This document shows, piece by piece, positions 9,261-21,585 of a DNA stretch of 64,000 nt. The DNA lies in the NCBI GenBank assembly GCA_012932865.1, contig SAXG01000013.1, forward strand, positions 620,001 to 684,000, written 5' to 3'. The first letter of the stretch is position 1; the number at the start of each line of letters is the position of its first letter. The notes beneath the pieces are model-generated. The model did no database searches. It was given only the letters and a program-made list of their open reading frames with translations, and was not told the DNA's origin. The DNA comes from Amylostereum areolatum. Its lineage: Eukaryota; Basidiomycota; Agaricomycetes; Russulales; Stereaceae. A program made the position numbers and the translations under genes.

Positions 9261-10487
9261 CTACTCCCACAGGGAGATATAATTCACGATCCAAGTCGCA
9301 TCTATCCACGCGCGTCAGCTCAGCCCGAATCGCAAACCAAGAAAAGCCCACTCACTCGCGTAATTGGTCCCGTCCGCCACGACGCCGGCCACGTCCGTCG
9401 AGCACCCGGAGTCCTGCAGCCCGCTCTGGGCAAAGTCGCCCATCACGTCCGTGTTGAGCACGATCGTCTGCGGCTGCACGTGCTCGTCGATGTCGCAGGT
9501 CTGGCTGGAGAAGTACGCGCGCGGGGACGACCACAGGTTGGGGTCGGGCGCACCGGCGACGATGTCGGCGGGCACGGCGGAGCGCTGGAAGGACCAGATG
9601 AGGATGCCGCGATCGTCGCGGAGGACGGCGAAGACGCGGCCGTCGACGGAGTTGAAGCCGGAGCCGTACGCGTTGGGGTCGTCGTCGATGAAGCCGCAGC
9701 CGGTGTTCGCGTCCGGCGTCGAGCGGCAGTCGAGGTTGCCTGGCTGTGCGAGGAACGGCGGGACGCCGTTCACGAGGCCAGGGTTGGTGTCGACCGTGCA
9801 GTTGCTGCCCTCGCCGGAGTGCAGCGTTAGCTGATTCTGCGGAGGTCGTCAGGGAGGGGAGAGGAGCACGGAACACGGAGGGCCACGCACGAAGTGACGG
9901 GTGTTGATGCCCTCGATGATGTCGAGCTCGCCGCCGTTGGGCCAGTTGGGCCCGACGGTCCAGAAGGCGGGCCACACGCCGCAGCCGTACGGCATGGCCT
10001 TGAAGTCGGCGATGATCAGGCCCTTGGACCACGGCTGCACGGACCCGATGCGAACGCTGCGGGATGTGTTGTCAGGCGTCGAACGCGTGGAGAGGGCGAT
10101 CACTGATACACACGATTTGCGGTTCTGGCCACGAGGCAGGTCGCCTTGCTGCACGTTGAACTCGACGGTGCCGTCGGACTGGACCGTGGCGAGTTTGTTG
10201 GAGACGGCGTCGGCCTTGGAGAGGTATTGGACCTTGCCGTTGGTGGGATCCGCGCCGGTGAAGTAGGACCATTTGCTGGACAGAGGATGAGCGGGGCTTC
10301 GAAGGGGGGAGACGCGCACGCACCTTTCGTCGAGAAAGTCATTGCCCTGGTGTTTGTGCACGAGCTTGAATTTGCTGGGTGCGACGGCAGAGGTGTTAGT
10401 CCCGAGAGAGAGCGAGGCGTTTATGGCCAGGGCAGCTGCCGAGAGGGAGAACGAGGCGAGAGAGAGCGCAGACGAAAGAAGGACCAT
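9261..10487 (-). CDS. Secreted GH16 endo-1,3(4)-beta-glucanase
   Basis: A glycoside hydrolase family 16 enzyme that cuts beta-1,3 or mixed beta-1,3/1,4-glucans outside the cell or in the wall. The first exon starts with a signal peptide, MVLLSSALSLASFSLSAAALA. Exons then encode SKWSYFTGADPTNGKVQYL, KGLIIADFKAMPYGCGVWPAFW and the catalytic GGELDIIEGINT, with both catalytic Glu in the ELDIIE box. After an intron, LHSGEGSNCT and a Cys-rich region (NLDCRSTPDANTGCGF) follow, as in laminarinase-like fungal enzymes. The last short exon, joined after NYA, encodes ATWIVNYISLWE and a stop at 9261. Family and secretion are clear; the preferred glucan is not. Confidence 0.88.
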
Positions 10488-12052
10488 GGCGGAGGTCTAA
10501 TGGCGTGGTATCGTACGAGCTGGTATAACGAGAAAGAGCGTCGGTGCGGAGAAAAAGACGGTGGGGGCAGTGTCGCTCGCGGGGGCCGGGTTGGGAGGGG
10601 AGATCGTGGGGGTGGTGGCTAGACCATCATCTTATAGGAGAAAAAGAACAAAGAACGCCTCAAGGCTTTTGTTCCTTTGCAGAAGGGCGCGTGTGAGGCC
10701 TGAGCTGGCCCGAGGCGTCCAATAGCCGCCATGCTTTTGACCCGTGTTCATCCAAGCTTTCACTTTGCCCGTACCGTTGTCAGTCAGTTACACAAATACG
10801 GACTTGACGCCCGCTCTTCGTCCAATTGTGCACTTTCTCGCCTGTTATTATCAAGGAATCGTCCGACAACTGCCGGAAGCGTCGATGTTGGCACTGGGGT
10901 GTGTTCCGGTTCGTCGCCGTGACGAAGGAGGAACGAATGGAAAAGATCTGCAACGGAAATAAGCCGGATGAGTAGGTCGACCGGTCAGGCTAGGGCCCAA
11001 GGAGGGTAAGCATGTAGTGTGGTGGGGACCTGGGGCGAAGCGGAACGACTTGACTATTCAGTGTTCAGTAGGCCTTTTTACAAGTACCAGGAGTGAAAGA
11101 ACTGCACCTTCGCTACGGAATGCTAAGGCGACCGTGTCCCTTCTCCACCCTCACCCGCGTGTTGTCCAGTCCCGACGCATTCCTCGTGTGAACTGTTTGA
11201 AGCGGGGAGAATCTATGCTGAATCAGGATCTATCAGAGCAAAGTTTTCGACGAAGTGATGGCCTTGAAGCGGGTCGCGGGAAGAATCTGGGAATGGTGGA
11301 ACAATGGTACGTAGGAACGCCAACCAGCGAAAGGACTCGAGGGACACTCTCAGAGGGCCAGAGAGGGCCTCGTTGACCCGGGGGGTTGGCGTCGTTTCCA
11401 TCTCAGCTACAATGCAACACGTGATGGATCGTTTTTCGTCGCTCACACCAGGCCTCACCAGGCGCTCAAGCGCTCACCGCCGTGGACAGGTCTAAGGTCT
11501 TGACACTGTCGTTCTTCGACGCAATCGCTTCTTCCTTACACGTTAAATCGAACACCCACTTGACACTGTCCGAAAAACGCATGCCCAGATTCCGGAAGTC
11601 ATCTGGCGAGGTCAAGACTCCAGGATAGCAACGATCAGTCTTGCTTCAGCGGCAAGTTGGCTACTAAATTTTCTGTGAAGCCTTTCTAGGCTTGTGATAT
11701 GAACATCTGTTCGGCCCCAGATTGCTTTTCCTACGTTGTGCCCTAGGAAACAGAGTATAAGGAGCATATACACGCCTTAGAGATCCAAGCACTCAGGCAT
11801 TTCCCCTGGACAGCTGATGGTCAGGTTCTGTCACCAGTGCTCGAGAAGGAATACAGTACGGCATATACAAGTATGCTCGTTTCATCAGCATCGCCACAAT
11901 TCATTGGGGACTTGTGCGCCTACAACGCTCCACCGCATCATACAAAGGAAGATGGTGCGTGACTACACTTCCCCACGCCTTCTTTCTTCTCCCCACCCCC
12001 GCTGACGACGTCCAGCCACTGGCAGGATCTCGACGTTCGCTGTCGGTTCCCC
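10488..12052. other. Gene-free region of 1.6 kb
   Basis: Upstream regions of the divergent GH16 and glutaminase genes. Only short, unconvincing reading frames are present, and no RNA gene or transposon end was recognised. Confidence 0.45.
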
Positions 12053-15000
12053 ATGGGTTTCTTTTTTTATCCTTGTATCTTCATCGCATTCCTCGCGACG
12101 AGATCATCAGCCCAAACGAATCTCTACCCTGGACAGGTTCCACTCGCCGTACGCTCCCCTTACCTGACCTCCTGGTTGGCCAACTCGGCCGCCACTGGAC
12201 CCTCGAAGACATGGCCGGCCGGAACCGGCGGAACTGTGCGCTTTACTTGTCTCGTTCGCTTCTGCCGTCTCACAACCCTCTCTGCAGATATTAGGATGGG
12301 CGGGGTTTGTTCGAATCGACGGTCACACATACTCCTGGCTGGGGAACGACGGCACCACGAGCACACTTGCCACGACACTACAGAGCACTTCGGTCACACC
12401 GACGCAAACCATCTTCACCCTCACCGCAGACAACATCATGGAGATGAACGTGACGTTTCTTAGTCCCATCGAGGTGCGTTCGTCTGATGGGCAGCTTCGG
12501 GCATCGCTGATAACGAGCTATATTGCGTTCTGCAGCCTGGGAATCCCGTCAATCAGTCTATCCCCTTCTCTTACCTCGCGTTTGAGGTGCGGTCCCTCGA
12601 TGGCCATAGCCACGACGTATCGGTCTATACAGACATCAGCGGAGGTGCGCTCCCTTTCAACCTCTCGTTGCGCAGACTCACCTCACAGAGCGCAGAGTGG
12701 AACTCTATAGATACCGGGTCCAACATCCAGATCAATTGGACATCCTCGGTGAACCGGCCGACCAGCGCTTACCACTCCATCGCTCTCACCCGACCAACAG
12801 AATTTCAGGAGCAATCCATCGGGATGGCGATGTGGGGAACGGTGCACTATGCAGCTCAAGTAGTACGTTCACCTTGTATTTAGCGCCGCCTGCTGTTTCG
12901 TTGTCGGATCTAACTTTAACTGCTACTCTCACAGAACCCCTCCCTAACGTACAAGACGGCGGGCGACAACGTATCACGGCCGTACTTCACCACCAATGGT
13001 GTCCTCGACAACGCCTTGGATGACACCTTTCGACCCATCAACGGAGCTAAAAACAAGTGTGTCTCGCAAGGCCTTTCACGTTCATTAACCAGACTGACGT
13101 CCACGCAGCCTGAGCTGGCCCGTGTTTGCTTTTGCACAAAACCTGGGAGAGATCACGAGCACAGGAAGCAGCCCGATTCTATTCGCTATTGGACACACCT
13201 TTGACGCCGACGATTTCGCCGCCGCCCAATTCAACAACGGGTCGGGCCAGAACCAGAAACGTAGTTTGTACTACACATCGCAATATCAAGACGTTGGAAC
13301 CCTCGTGCGTACTACTGCCTGCTGACATCTGAAGCTTTCAAATGCCTCTCTCGCAGATTGACGCCTTCTTCGACGACTTCCCAGCGGCTCTTGCCCGCGC
13401 TCAACAGCTGGACAGGAAGATCCTGGGCGCGGCGCAAGCAGCCGTACCCGGCCAAGATTTCGACGACTTGGTCTCGTTGGCGACACGGCAGGTCCTCGGC
13501 GCGACACAACTGACAATCTCGCGGGGCACGGACGGCGCTTGGAACACGTCTGACGCCATGATGTTCATGCGGGACATGGGGACGCCGGCCGGGTATGTTT
13601 CCGTAACCGTCTGGGTTTTTCGGTTTATTCATCCCATCTAATCCAGATCTATCCGCACGAACCCAGTGGAGATCCTCTACGGCGCGTTTCCCATGTTGAT
13701 GTTCGTGGACCCGTCTCTCGGTGGATATCTCCTGGAGCCGCTGCTCCGCGCACAGGCTTCATACGACATATCCTACGCGGCATCAGACCTTGGTTCGACC
13801 CTTCGCACCCTCGACTGAGCCATTATCTGATCTATCGACAGGTAGCTCGTATCCATCGGCTTCCACGACTAGAGACGGCGTACTGGGGCAAGCTGACACA
13901 GGCATAGAGCGTGTGTGCCATTTCCTCTACCTTAGACCATGCATCTGATATTTTTTGCTCTCAGAAACGGGTAACATGCTTATTATGGCCTACGCCCATC
14001 TTCGCGCGAGCAATGACAACTCTCTCGTTTCTCGATATGTGAGTCCTATCCAATACCGCCCGGATATGAAGCCCGTATTGATGGAGTGCAGTACCCCCTT
14101 TTAACCAGCTGGGCGGACTATCTGGGAAACAACACGTTGGACCCCCAAAACGCGTACATCCCTCCATCATATCTAGCAGAGACACGACTGACGCCATTAC
14201 CTTTCTCTTAGGAAGTCCCCCGATGGTCTGTCGCAGAACGGCCAGACCAACCTTGCGATTAAAGGGATCATCGCTGTCCAGGCCATGTCGGGAGTGAGCG
14301 CAGCGCTCAACCAACCTGCCGCCGCCGGGAAGTACGCTGTAAGTTCACCTGTGGGCATTACCCTGGTTGTCTCACTGACGACCCCCGCGCAGAATTTAGC
14401 CAAGTCCCTATACGGGCAGTGGGAAAGCGCCGCGCTAGACAAGGACGATGGCTGGATACAGATAGCCTACAACTCTTCCGATGGATTCTCGCTTGGATAC
14501 AACCTCTTCGCGGACCGATGGCTGAACACGGGCCTCGTGAATACGTCTGTATGTAGCGACTGCGATGACCTTGCATGACTACATGTGCCCATCTCTCTTT
14601 CTACAGGTATTCTCAGCGCAGGCGAAACTCGTCCGACAACTGGTGACGACGTCGAATGATAAATACGGGTTCCCAATCGACAGCTCCAATCCTGGAAACG
14701 CCTATGCCAGTAAGTACACACATTTCCCGTCGTCGTCTTCCCGTCAATGACACATGACGTGCAACAGGTTGGAACATGTTCGTTGCGGCCATGCTTGGAA
14801 ACGGACAGGCGCAAACGGACATCGTATCCGCACTGCATAACTTGGTGACTGCTGATGACACCGTGATACTTCCTCACGAGTACGTTGCCGACAACGGAAC
14901 CGTGATCACGAGAGCCGGCAGGTGAGATCCACATTAAATAAAACAATCGCGTCCTTGGGACTGAAGCGTCGTATCTAGCGCTGCTTTGGGTGCGGTCTAC

Positions 15001-15610
15001 GCCCCCATGCTGGTCAGGTAGGCTATTCATCAGACTGCCTCCGCGAGATGTGAGCTAACATCATGATTCCAGTCAATCGTTATCCTTGTCCGGAGATTCA
15101 AGGTCGCCAGGAAGCGGAGCCTCAAGCCACGTTGGGGCAATCGTCGGCGGTGTCATCGGCGGCCTCGCAGGCCTTGTCTTGCTGAGCGCCGGAACCTTTT
15201 TCTTCTGGCGCCGCCGATACCGACGCAGAGCCACCGCGCACGGTGCCCTCGGCGTCTCGCCATTCCGCGACCACGAAACTGCTGTCGACGAGCTTCGGAG
15301 AGAGACAGACGCACCCTCCGAGCCTCCGCAAGCGTCGTATCTGCCGACAGATTCCGTCACGGTCATGGCCCCTTTCGCTGCCCTAACCTCAAAGCAGCTT
15401 TCGGACCTCCGCCGCATCGACAACTTTGGCGACAACCCCGACGGTAGGCCACTTCGCGCCGTGGGAGGGCCAGCCGTGAGCTCGAGCACGGATCCGGGGC
15501 AGGACGAGTCGGAGGCCGCGCGCCTGCGGGGCGATGTCGAGAATTTGAGAAGGGTGATTTCGCTCATACGAGCAGAGAGGCTAGACGCACCGCCCGTGTA
15601 CGATCCATAG
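12053..15610 (+). CDS. gtaA: Glutaminase A (GtaA-type), secreted or membrane-anchored
   Basis: Fungal GtaA hydrolyses L-glutamine to glutamate and ammonia outside the cell. A signal peptide (MGFFFYPCIFIAFLATRSSAQ) is followed by LAVRSPYLTSWL, the family's N-terminal sequence. After many short introns the central part reads LSWPVFAFAQNLGEI, LFAIGHTFDADDF and VSLATRQVLGATQLT. The C-terminal DUF1793-like domain includes MMFMRDMGTPAG, RTNPVEILYGAFPM, GNMLIMAYAHLRASNDNS and LADNLAKSLYGQW-like sequence. The last exons add VGAIVGGVIGGLAGLVLLSAG followed by WRRRYRRR, a single membrane span with a basic cytosolic side and a short tail. This implies a surface-anchored enzyme with its active domain outside. 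Exon ends were inferred by eye and some may be off by a few bases. Confidence 0.85.
15533..15610 (+). repeat. Repeat copy 1: 3' end of the glutaminase coding sequence
   Basis: The last 78 bases of the glutaminase reading frame, duplicated at 15772-15850 with about 85% identity by eye. Confidence 0.8.
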
Positions 15611-15771
15611 TGCATAGTGAGTTATGAGTAAGTTTTCATTTTCATCCGTTTAAATAAGTGGAGCACGCAGCTTTAATGTACATAAGATGTATCTGTACCT
15701 ACTTATAGCTACACGCGCGCATGTTCATAATTCTGCGTCTGCAGGCCGCAGGCATTAGGACCTCAAAGCTG

Positions 15772-15850
15772 AGATGTCGAAAATTTAAGAAGGGTGATTT
15801 CACTTATACGAGCAGAGCGGCTGTGTGCACCGCCCGTGTACGACTCATAG
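15772..15850 (+). repeat. Repeat copy 2: stray copy of the glutaminase 3' end
   Basis: Reads gatgtcgaaaatttaagaag and ends CCGCCCGTGTACGACTCATAG, matching 15533-15610 including the stop codon. It lies 160 bases downstream of the gene and encodes nothing on its own. The divergence suggests an old local duplication. Confidence 0.8.
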
Positions 15851-15976
15851 AGCTTCGTAAGACAGTCTATGCTAATCGTGCATTCATACGTACACGCATT
15901 GTACTTATTTAATCATACAAACAGCCTTTATCGTCCACTTACATTCTTGGACTGCGAGTTGAGAACAAGTCAGGCC

Positions 15977-17913
15977 TCAGGCAGGGACAGCGATGACTTT
16001 GTGTTGGCTTATCGAGAACGGAGCGCCCCCTTTGTGCACCCGCTCTAGCTTCCATCCGCTCTTTTCCAGGATATCTCGGAACTGAGCCTCGGTTCTCTCG
16101 AGGCCACCGAGTATACCCATCATCTGCACGCCGAATCAGCACCGAGGTAACTGAGAATGTATGCGTCGGTGAACCTACCAGGATGTCTATGAGATAGATC
16201 GCAAGATTCACGTTGCCACCGTTGGCCAAGAGCGGCGCCGGCGTCGTCTTCCCTGAGGTGCCGTCCAGGCCTTGTTCGATGTTCGAGTCGTCCGCACAAG
16301 CAAAAGGGGCGACATTGTCCACGATAACGAGCCGGGTGGAGGGAGAGGCGGCGTTGCGCAAGTGGCGGAGGATGTTGATGCAGATGTCGTCGGAGTAGTC
16401 GTGCATAATCCTACGCATGAGAAAGACGCTGGCGTTCTGCACGGGCTGTGGGGCTCTGAAATCGTGTTCTGTTGGCGGAGATCGTTGTGAGTACCACCAA
16501 CACGAACTACGGGCTCCGCCGCACTGACCTTGCAATACCACTCGTCCGGTGTCCAGCGCGCCGGGAAGCTCTTCGTCCCAATACTATGCCGACGATTCCG
16601 TCAACATGGAAATTTCTAGAGGCACTATTTTGACCCTCACCTTTTTTGCATCTCCAAGTGGGGGTCCGCGGTCCTGCAGGACGAAGCGTAGATTGGGACA
16701 TTCGTTCGCCAGGATCAAGGCTTGCGCGCCGACGCCGCTCCCCACGTCTACGACGACCGCACCTTCTCCGAGCCCATGCCAATCGAGTCCTATTCCATCA
16801 CCGCGTCAATACACTGCTAGACAACTGCAGTAAATTGGACTGACCATCAACGATAGCGTTGGACACGGTCATCCTGGCGGTGGCGTCCATCGTGTAGCCA
16901 AACCGAGACAACCTGTACTTGTTCTCGGGGAGCTCTAACCAGCCGAAGAGGAAATCTTTGGTATTGAAAGCTCTGTGCAGCGCGAGGTCGTACAAGTTGT
17001 TCGAGTGCCCGGATACAGGGTCCAGGACTGCCTCTGAGAGGTAGGACAAAGTTTTCATGGACTCGTCGGCCCTGTACGAAGGATGAGCTATATTGTCCGT
17101 TTGAATGCCAAGAGCTCAAATTGTAGCGTACATGGTGCCTACCCACGCAGACATGCCACGCGCGCCGGTGTGTTTATCGACGGGACTGTCGACACGGGGG
17201 ATACGTCAGGTGGAGTAGTAACGGACAAACGGGAGATGTGCCTACTTCGCGAGGATCTGTTCGATGGACTTGCCGGTGTCAAGAAGACTGGACGCCCTGT
17301 TGTGGGCGAAGACGTTGGGGGATACTTCGACAAAAATGTGGTTTGTCGCAGCAAGACGTAGGAGGCGTGCTGGAGCCGCGGCCATTTCTCAGAGCAGACT
17401 CGGGACAGGACTACACGGGCGACATACCGAGCTTCAGTGGATCCATTCCGCTGGGACGAGTAAGGTCATTTACGTGCATTCCCTAACACAGGGAATCGTG
17501 AGCATCTTGGTATGAGCACGAGAAGACAATACCTACCTTGGAACCGGAATCACGCATAACTTCAGGGACGTGCGCTTCCACGATAACGTTCAAAGCGGCC
17601 GGGACCGCATGCTTCAAAAACAAGTCAGTCGGAACGTAGTCCAATAGTAGCGAGGTGCGCTTACTATCAAGGACATGTTGACGATGGTCATGGTCGGAGG
17701 CCGAACGTAAGAGGCCAGCTGAGTTGCGGCGGATGTCATGTTCGCCACCGCATCCATTACGGCGGGAACATGGCGTGCGGCTTCAGACTCATCGGTGAAC
17801 GGTGTATGAGGCGAAGGAAAATCAAGGCCGCTGTCCCGAAGGGTGTCCTCGATGGTATCGATGGAGGATGTAAGAATTTGTACCAGGGATCTGAGTTCGG
17901 CGATGGCATCCAT
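15977..17913 (-). CDS. COMT-type O-methyltransferase, tandem copy 1
   Basis: A SAM-dependent O-methyltransferase related to plant caffeate and fungal sterigmatocystin-type enzymes, acting on hydroxyl groups of small aromatic molecules. The start MDAIAELRSLVQIL at 17913 leads into a helical N-terminal dimerisation domain (SHASYVRPPTMT-like, FLFGWLELPENKYRLSRFGYTMD). The SAM site is VDVGSGVGAQALILANECP. RRIMHDYSDDICINILRHLR contains the His that acts as catalytic base in this family. The last exon, after an intron that removes a misleading read-through, gives MMGILGGLERTEAQFRDIL and ends ISQHKVIAVPA at 15977. Several short introns split it. It pairs with the copy at 18767-20713. The substrate is unknown. 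Confidence 0.85.
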
Positions 17914-18766
17914 GATTACGATGAGGAAGGGGGCAAAGTGCCAGTGGTTGGCTTAAGTATGAGGCTTTTGACTTGCATGACCCAAGAATGCGATCACAAC
18001 GTCCGCGTTTACGTTGAAAGCGGCAATGCATCGTCAGCTCAGAGCTGCCGCGCGCGGTGACAGAGTGGTGCGCTGGAGCCATGTAGTACGCGCTGCGCGG
18101 TCAAAAGAAGCTGTTCTTACCTTTGAATAGATATACTATCTTGGGGACCGGTAGTGTGGATCGTGTGGCGCCCAACATCTATGCTCCGCGGTAAGCTGGG
18201 TACAAACTTGTTGCCGACCATTGAATTTTCACGCATCGTGAAGGCAAGCACGTCCGCCCAAGGCGGGCTAATCCTCAAGGGTTTATTGGAGGGTTAAGAA
18301 GTTGCTGTATACGACCCGAAGCGAGAACCGCCTTGGAGCGTAGCGGATAGTCATAGAATGTCGTGAGCTGGCCAGGAGCTGGCACAGCGACGGAGTAAGG
18401 CTGGGCCTGGGCAGACGACACTGGCAGACCTTGGCAGACGTACTACTAGTAGTACTACTAGTAGCAGACCTGCATGAGGAAACTCTTCAGTTTCATTGCT
18501 TCAAGTGAAACGATTTCTGAAATTCGTCTACATACATGCATCCAACTTGATGCGAGAGCGGTCGAAGTTGTGCGAGACCGACGAGACGGCGAGACCCCCA
18601 TCGTTAGACTCGTATGTCACGGTACTGTCATTGTACTAGCTTACTAAGCACTTAACCAGTTTGATCCACGTACTTAACAGCCACTGACGCGCGCCATGGC
18701 AACGCCTACGCACAACGTTAACCTTAATCGTATACTTATATTATTGGACTGCGAGTTGAGAACGAG
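17914..18766. other. Intergenic region between the tandem O-methyltransferases
   Basis: The promoter side of copy 1 (17914 to about 18300) resembles that of copy 2 (20714 to about 21060), including tggcttaagta and gacccaagaatgcgatca. A short palindromic array of tactactag units lies near 18440-18464. No gene is seen. Confidence 0.6.
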
Positions 18767-20713
18767 TCAGGCAGGGATAGCAATGACTTTGTGGTGGCTC
18801 ATCGAGAAAGGAGAGCTCCCTTTGTACACCCGCTCCAGCTTCCATCCGCTCTTTTCCAGGATGTCTCGGAACTGTGCCTCCGTTCTCTCGAGGCCGCCGA
18901 TAAGGCCCATCATCTGCGCGCCGAATCAGCGGGGTAGCTGGGAATACAGGCGTCATTGAACCTACCAGGATGTCCATCAGATATACCGTGAGATTCACAT
19001 CGCCCCTGTTGGCTAAGAGCGGCGCTGGCGTTGTCTTGCTAGAGCTGCCATTCACGGCTTGTTTGATGTTCGCCTCCTCCGTGGCACAGGCGTAGGGGGT
19101 CACATTGTCGACGATGACGAGCCGGGTGGAGGGAGAGGCGGCGTCGCGCAAGTGACGGAGGATGTCGATACAGATGTCGTCGGAGTAGTCGTGCATAATC
19201 CTGCGCATGAGAAAGACGCTGGCATTCTTGACCGGCTGTGGGGTTCTGAAGTCGTGTTCTGTCACAGACCAGCGTTATTGGTGAGGGGTCGTAAGGAGAA
19301 ATTTCGCCACCACACTGACCTTGTAATGTTACTCTCCCGGTATCCAATGCGCCGGGAAGCTCCCCCTTCCAATACTGTGCCGATGATCTAGTCAGTCAAT
19401 AGGTGTCAGAGAGGCTTCAACGCTCACGTTCTTCGCGTCTTCAAGAGGGGGACCGCGGTCCTGAAGAACGATGCGGAGATTGGGACATTCCTTCGCCAGG
19501 ATTAAGGCTTGCGCACCAACGCCGCTCCCGACATCTACGACGACCGCGCCTTCTCCGAGTCCACGCCAATCCAGTCCTGTTTTACCGTCGCGTCAATATT
19601 TAGCTCGGTCTATCATCTTGAGGCAGCAAGTGGGACTGACCATCGACGATTGCCTTGGACACCATCATCTTCGCCGTGGCGTCCATCGCGTATCCGAACC
19701 GCGAGAGCCTGTACCTGTTCTCCGGGAGCTCGTACCAGCCGAAAAAGAAATCCTTGGTGTTGAACGCTCTGTTGAACGCGACGTCGTACATGTCGGTTGA
19801 GTGCCCCGACACTGGGTCCAAAACCGCTTCGGCGAGGTAGGACAGTGTCTTCATGAACTCGTCGCCCCTAAACACTCTCGGAATGAGTCAAACGTAAACC
19901 ACAAAGGCACAAGAAGGCGCACATGGAGCCAGCCCACGCAGACAAGCCTTGCACGCCCGTATGCTTATCAATGGGGCTATCACAATATGTAGTAAGTCAC
20001 GACGAGCAGAACAAGACGAAAGGATTACTCATACTTGGAGAGTATCACATCCACGGACTTTCCGGTGTCAAGAAGACTAGACGCCCTGTTGTGGGCGAAG
20101 ACGTCGGGAGACACTTCGACGAAAACATGTTTTGTGGCGGCCAGACGCAACAGGCGCGCTGCATCGAATGTCGGTTGTCAGGGACTCGGAGGACAGTGCA
20201 AAAAGAAGGTTGGGAAATACCGAGTTTCAGAGGATCCATGCCACTTGGACGAGCGAGATCGATTACGTGCATTCCCTGAAGAGCGCCATGAGTGGCCTGG
20301 CAAGAACACGACAATGCACAAAAGCCTACCTTGGACCCGGAGTCCCGCATGACTTCAGGGACGTGCGCTTCCGCGATGACGTTCAACGCGGCGGAGACAG
20401 CATGCTGTAGAGGAGTAACGTCAGTGATGTACGCTCCCGCAACGAATACCCCGCGCACCATTAAAGACAGGTTGACGATGGTCATTGTTGGAGGCCGAAC
20501 GTAGGATGCCAGCTGAGTTGCGGCGGCTGTCATGTTTGCCACCGCATCCATCACGGCGGGAACATGACGTGCGACTTCAGACTCCTCGGTGAACGGTGTG
20601 TGGGGCGAAGGAAAATCGAAGCCGCTGTCCCTAAGGGTGTCCTCGATGGTGTCGATGGAGGATGTGAGGATTTGTACTAGGGATCTGAGTTCGGCGATGG
20701 CGTCCATGATCAC
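18767..20713 (-). CDS. COMT-type O-methyltransferase, tandem copy 2
   Basis: The second copy has the same exon layout as 15977-17913, offset by about 2.79 kb. It begins MIMDAIAELRSLVQIL (20713; the third codon is an equally good start). It keeps NVFAHNRASSLLDTGKS, FFFGWYELPENRYRLSRFGY, the SAM site VDVGSGVGAQALILAKECP and the catalytic box RRIMHDYSDDICIDILRHLR. The C-terminal exon ends in the same KVIAIPA-type sequence at 18767. Both frames look intact, so both copies are probably functional. Small changes near the substrate pocket (for example between the SAM site and the catalytic His) could give different specificity; that is inference. Confidence 0.85.
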
Positions 20714-21585
20714 GATGGAGAAGTGGGCAAAGCGCCAGTGGTTGGCTTAAGTACGAGGCTTTGGACTTTGCATGACCCAAGAATGCGATCAAACGTCCGC
20801 GTTTACGTTGGAGAGGCTACACGAGATCGTACTTGGGTCATGGGTAATTATTCTGTCCTATCCGACAGCACAAAAAAGTAGATCGTACCTTTGTTTATAC
20901 CACTTGGGGGTCGGGTGTGTGGATAGTGTGGCGCCCTACGTCTATGTTCCGCGGTGAGTGCAGACCAAGTTGGTGCAGACCATTGAGTATCCACGCAGTC
21001 ATGGGGACAAGTAAGCGAGCTAATCCTCAAGGGGTTATTGAGGGGATGATGAGAGTTCCTATAGAACCCGGAGAGAAACCCGCCTTGGAGCTTGAACCAA
21101 GCTTGGACTCTGGAGCGGAAAGATTGACGGCTTTGGGACTGCCGGCAACCGCCGGCGGGCGCCAATGCCAGACAGCGTCCATTGTCGGATTTCTCACGAC
21201 ATCATCGACCCAACAATATGAACTCGATCGACTTCCAGTTCCCCTGTGCTTGGTTGGATCCCAGCATACACGTCGGATATCCCACAATTCCGGCTTTTCT
21301 CATCGCTGTCTCAATGGACTTTTCACGACCGCGTCTCCCTCGAATTTCAGTTCAGACCGACATCACAAACACGAACAGTCCAAAACGAAATGCGACATGC
21401 AGCCCGGACTGGACTGTGCGTGTTTCTCTTCTTCGCGCAGAATCTCCGGGCCAGTCTGACACCCAATGTCTGCAGGTATAAATATCGGAGTGGAATGAGG
21501 GGGGAGGTCGTTGATCTCGTCGCATCCAAGTGCCCAGTCGCCTTCAAGCTCAACACCCCGCCGTTCAAAGCTATATCGCATCAAC
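20714..21585. other. Intergenic region upstream of two divergent genes
   Basis: The left half is the duplicated promoter side of O-methyltransferase copy 2. The right half is the upstream region of the kinase gene. The reading frames here are short and not convincing. Confidence 0.5.

Larger units (their letters stand above)
15977..21060 (-). repeat. Direct tandem duplication, unit about 2.79 kb
   Basis: Two direct copies, roughly 15950-18300 and 18740-21060, each with one O-methyltransferase gene and its upstream region. Start codons are 2,794-2,800 bases apart and stops 2,790 apart. Similarity extends several hundred bases upstream of the ATG, so promoters were duplicated too. Confidence 0.8.

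Noticed and set aside
18438..18465. Short tactactag palindromic array as a regulatory or CRISPR-like repeat
   Set aside because: Only a few 9-base units with no spacers; CRISPR is not expected in a fungus.
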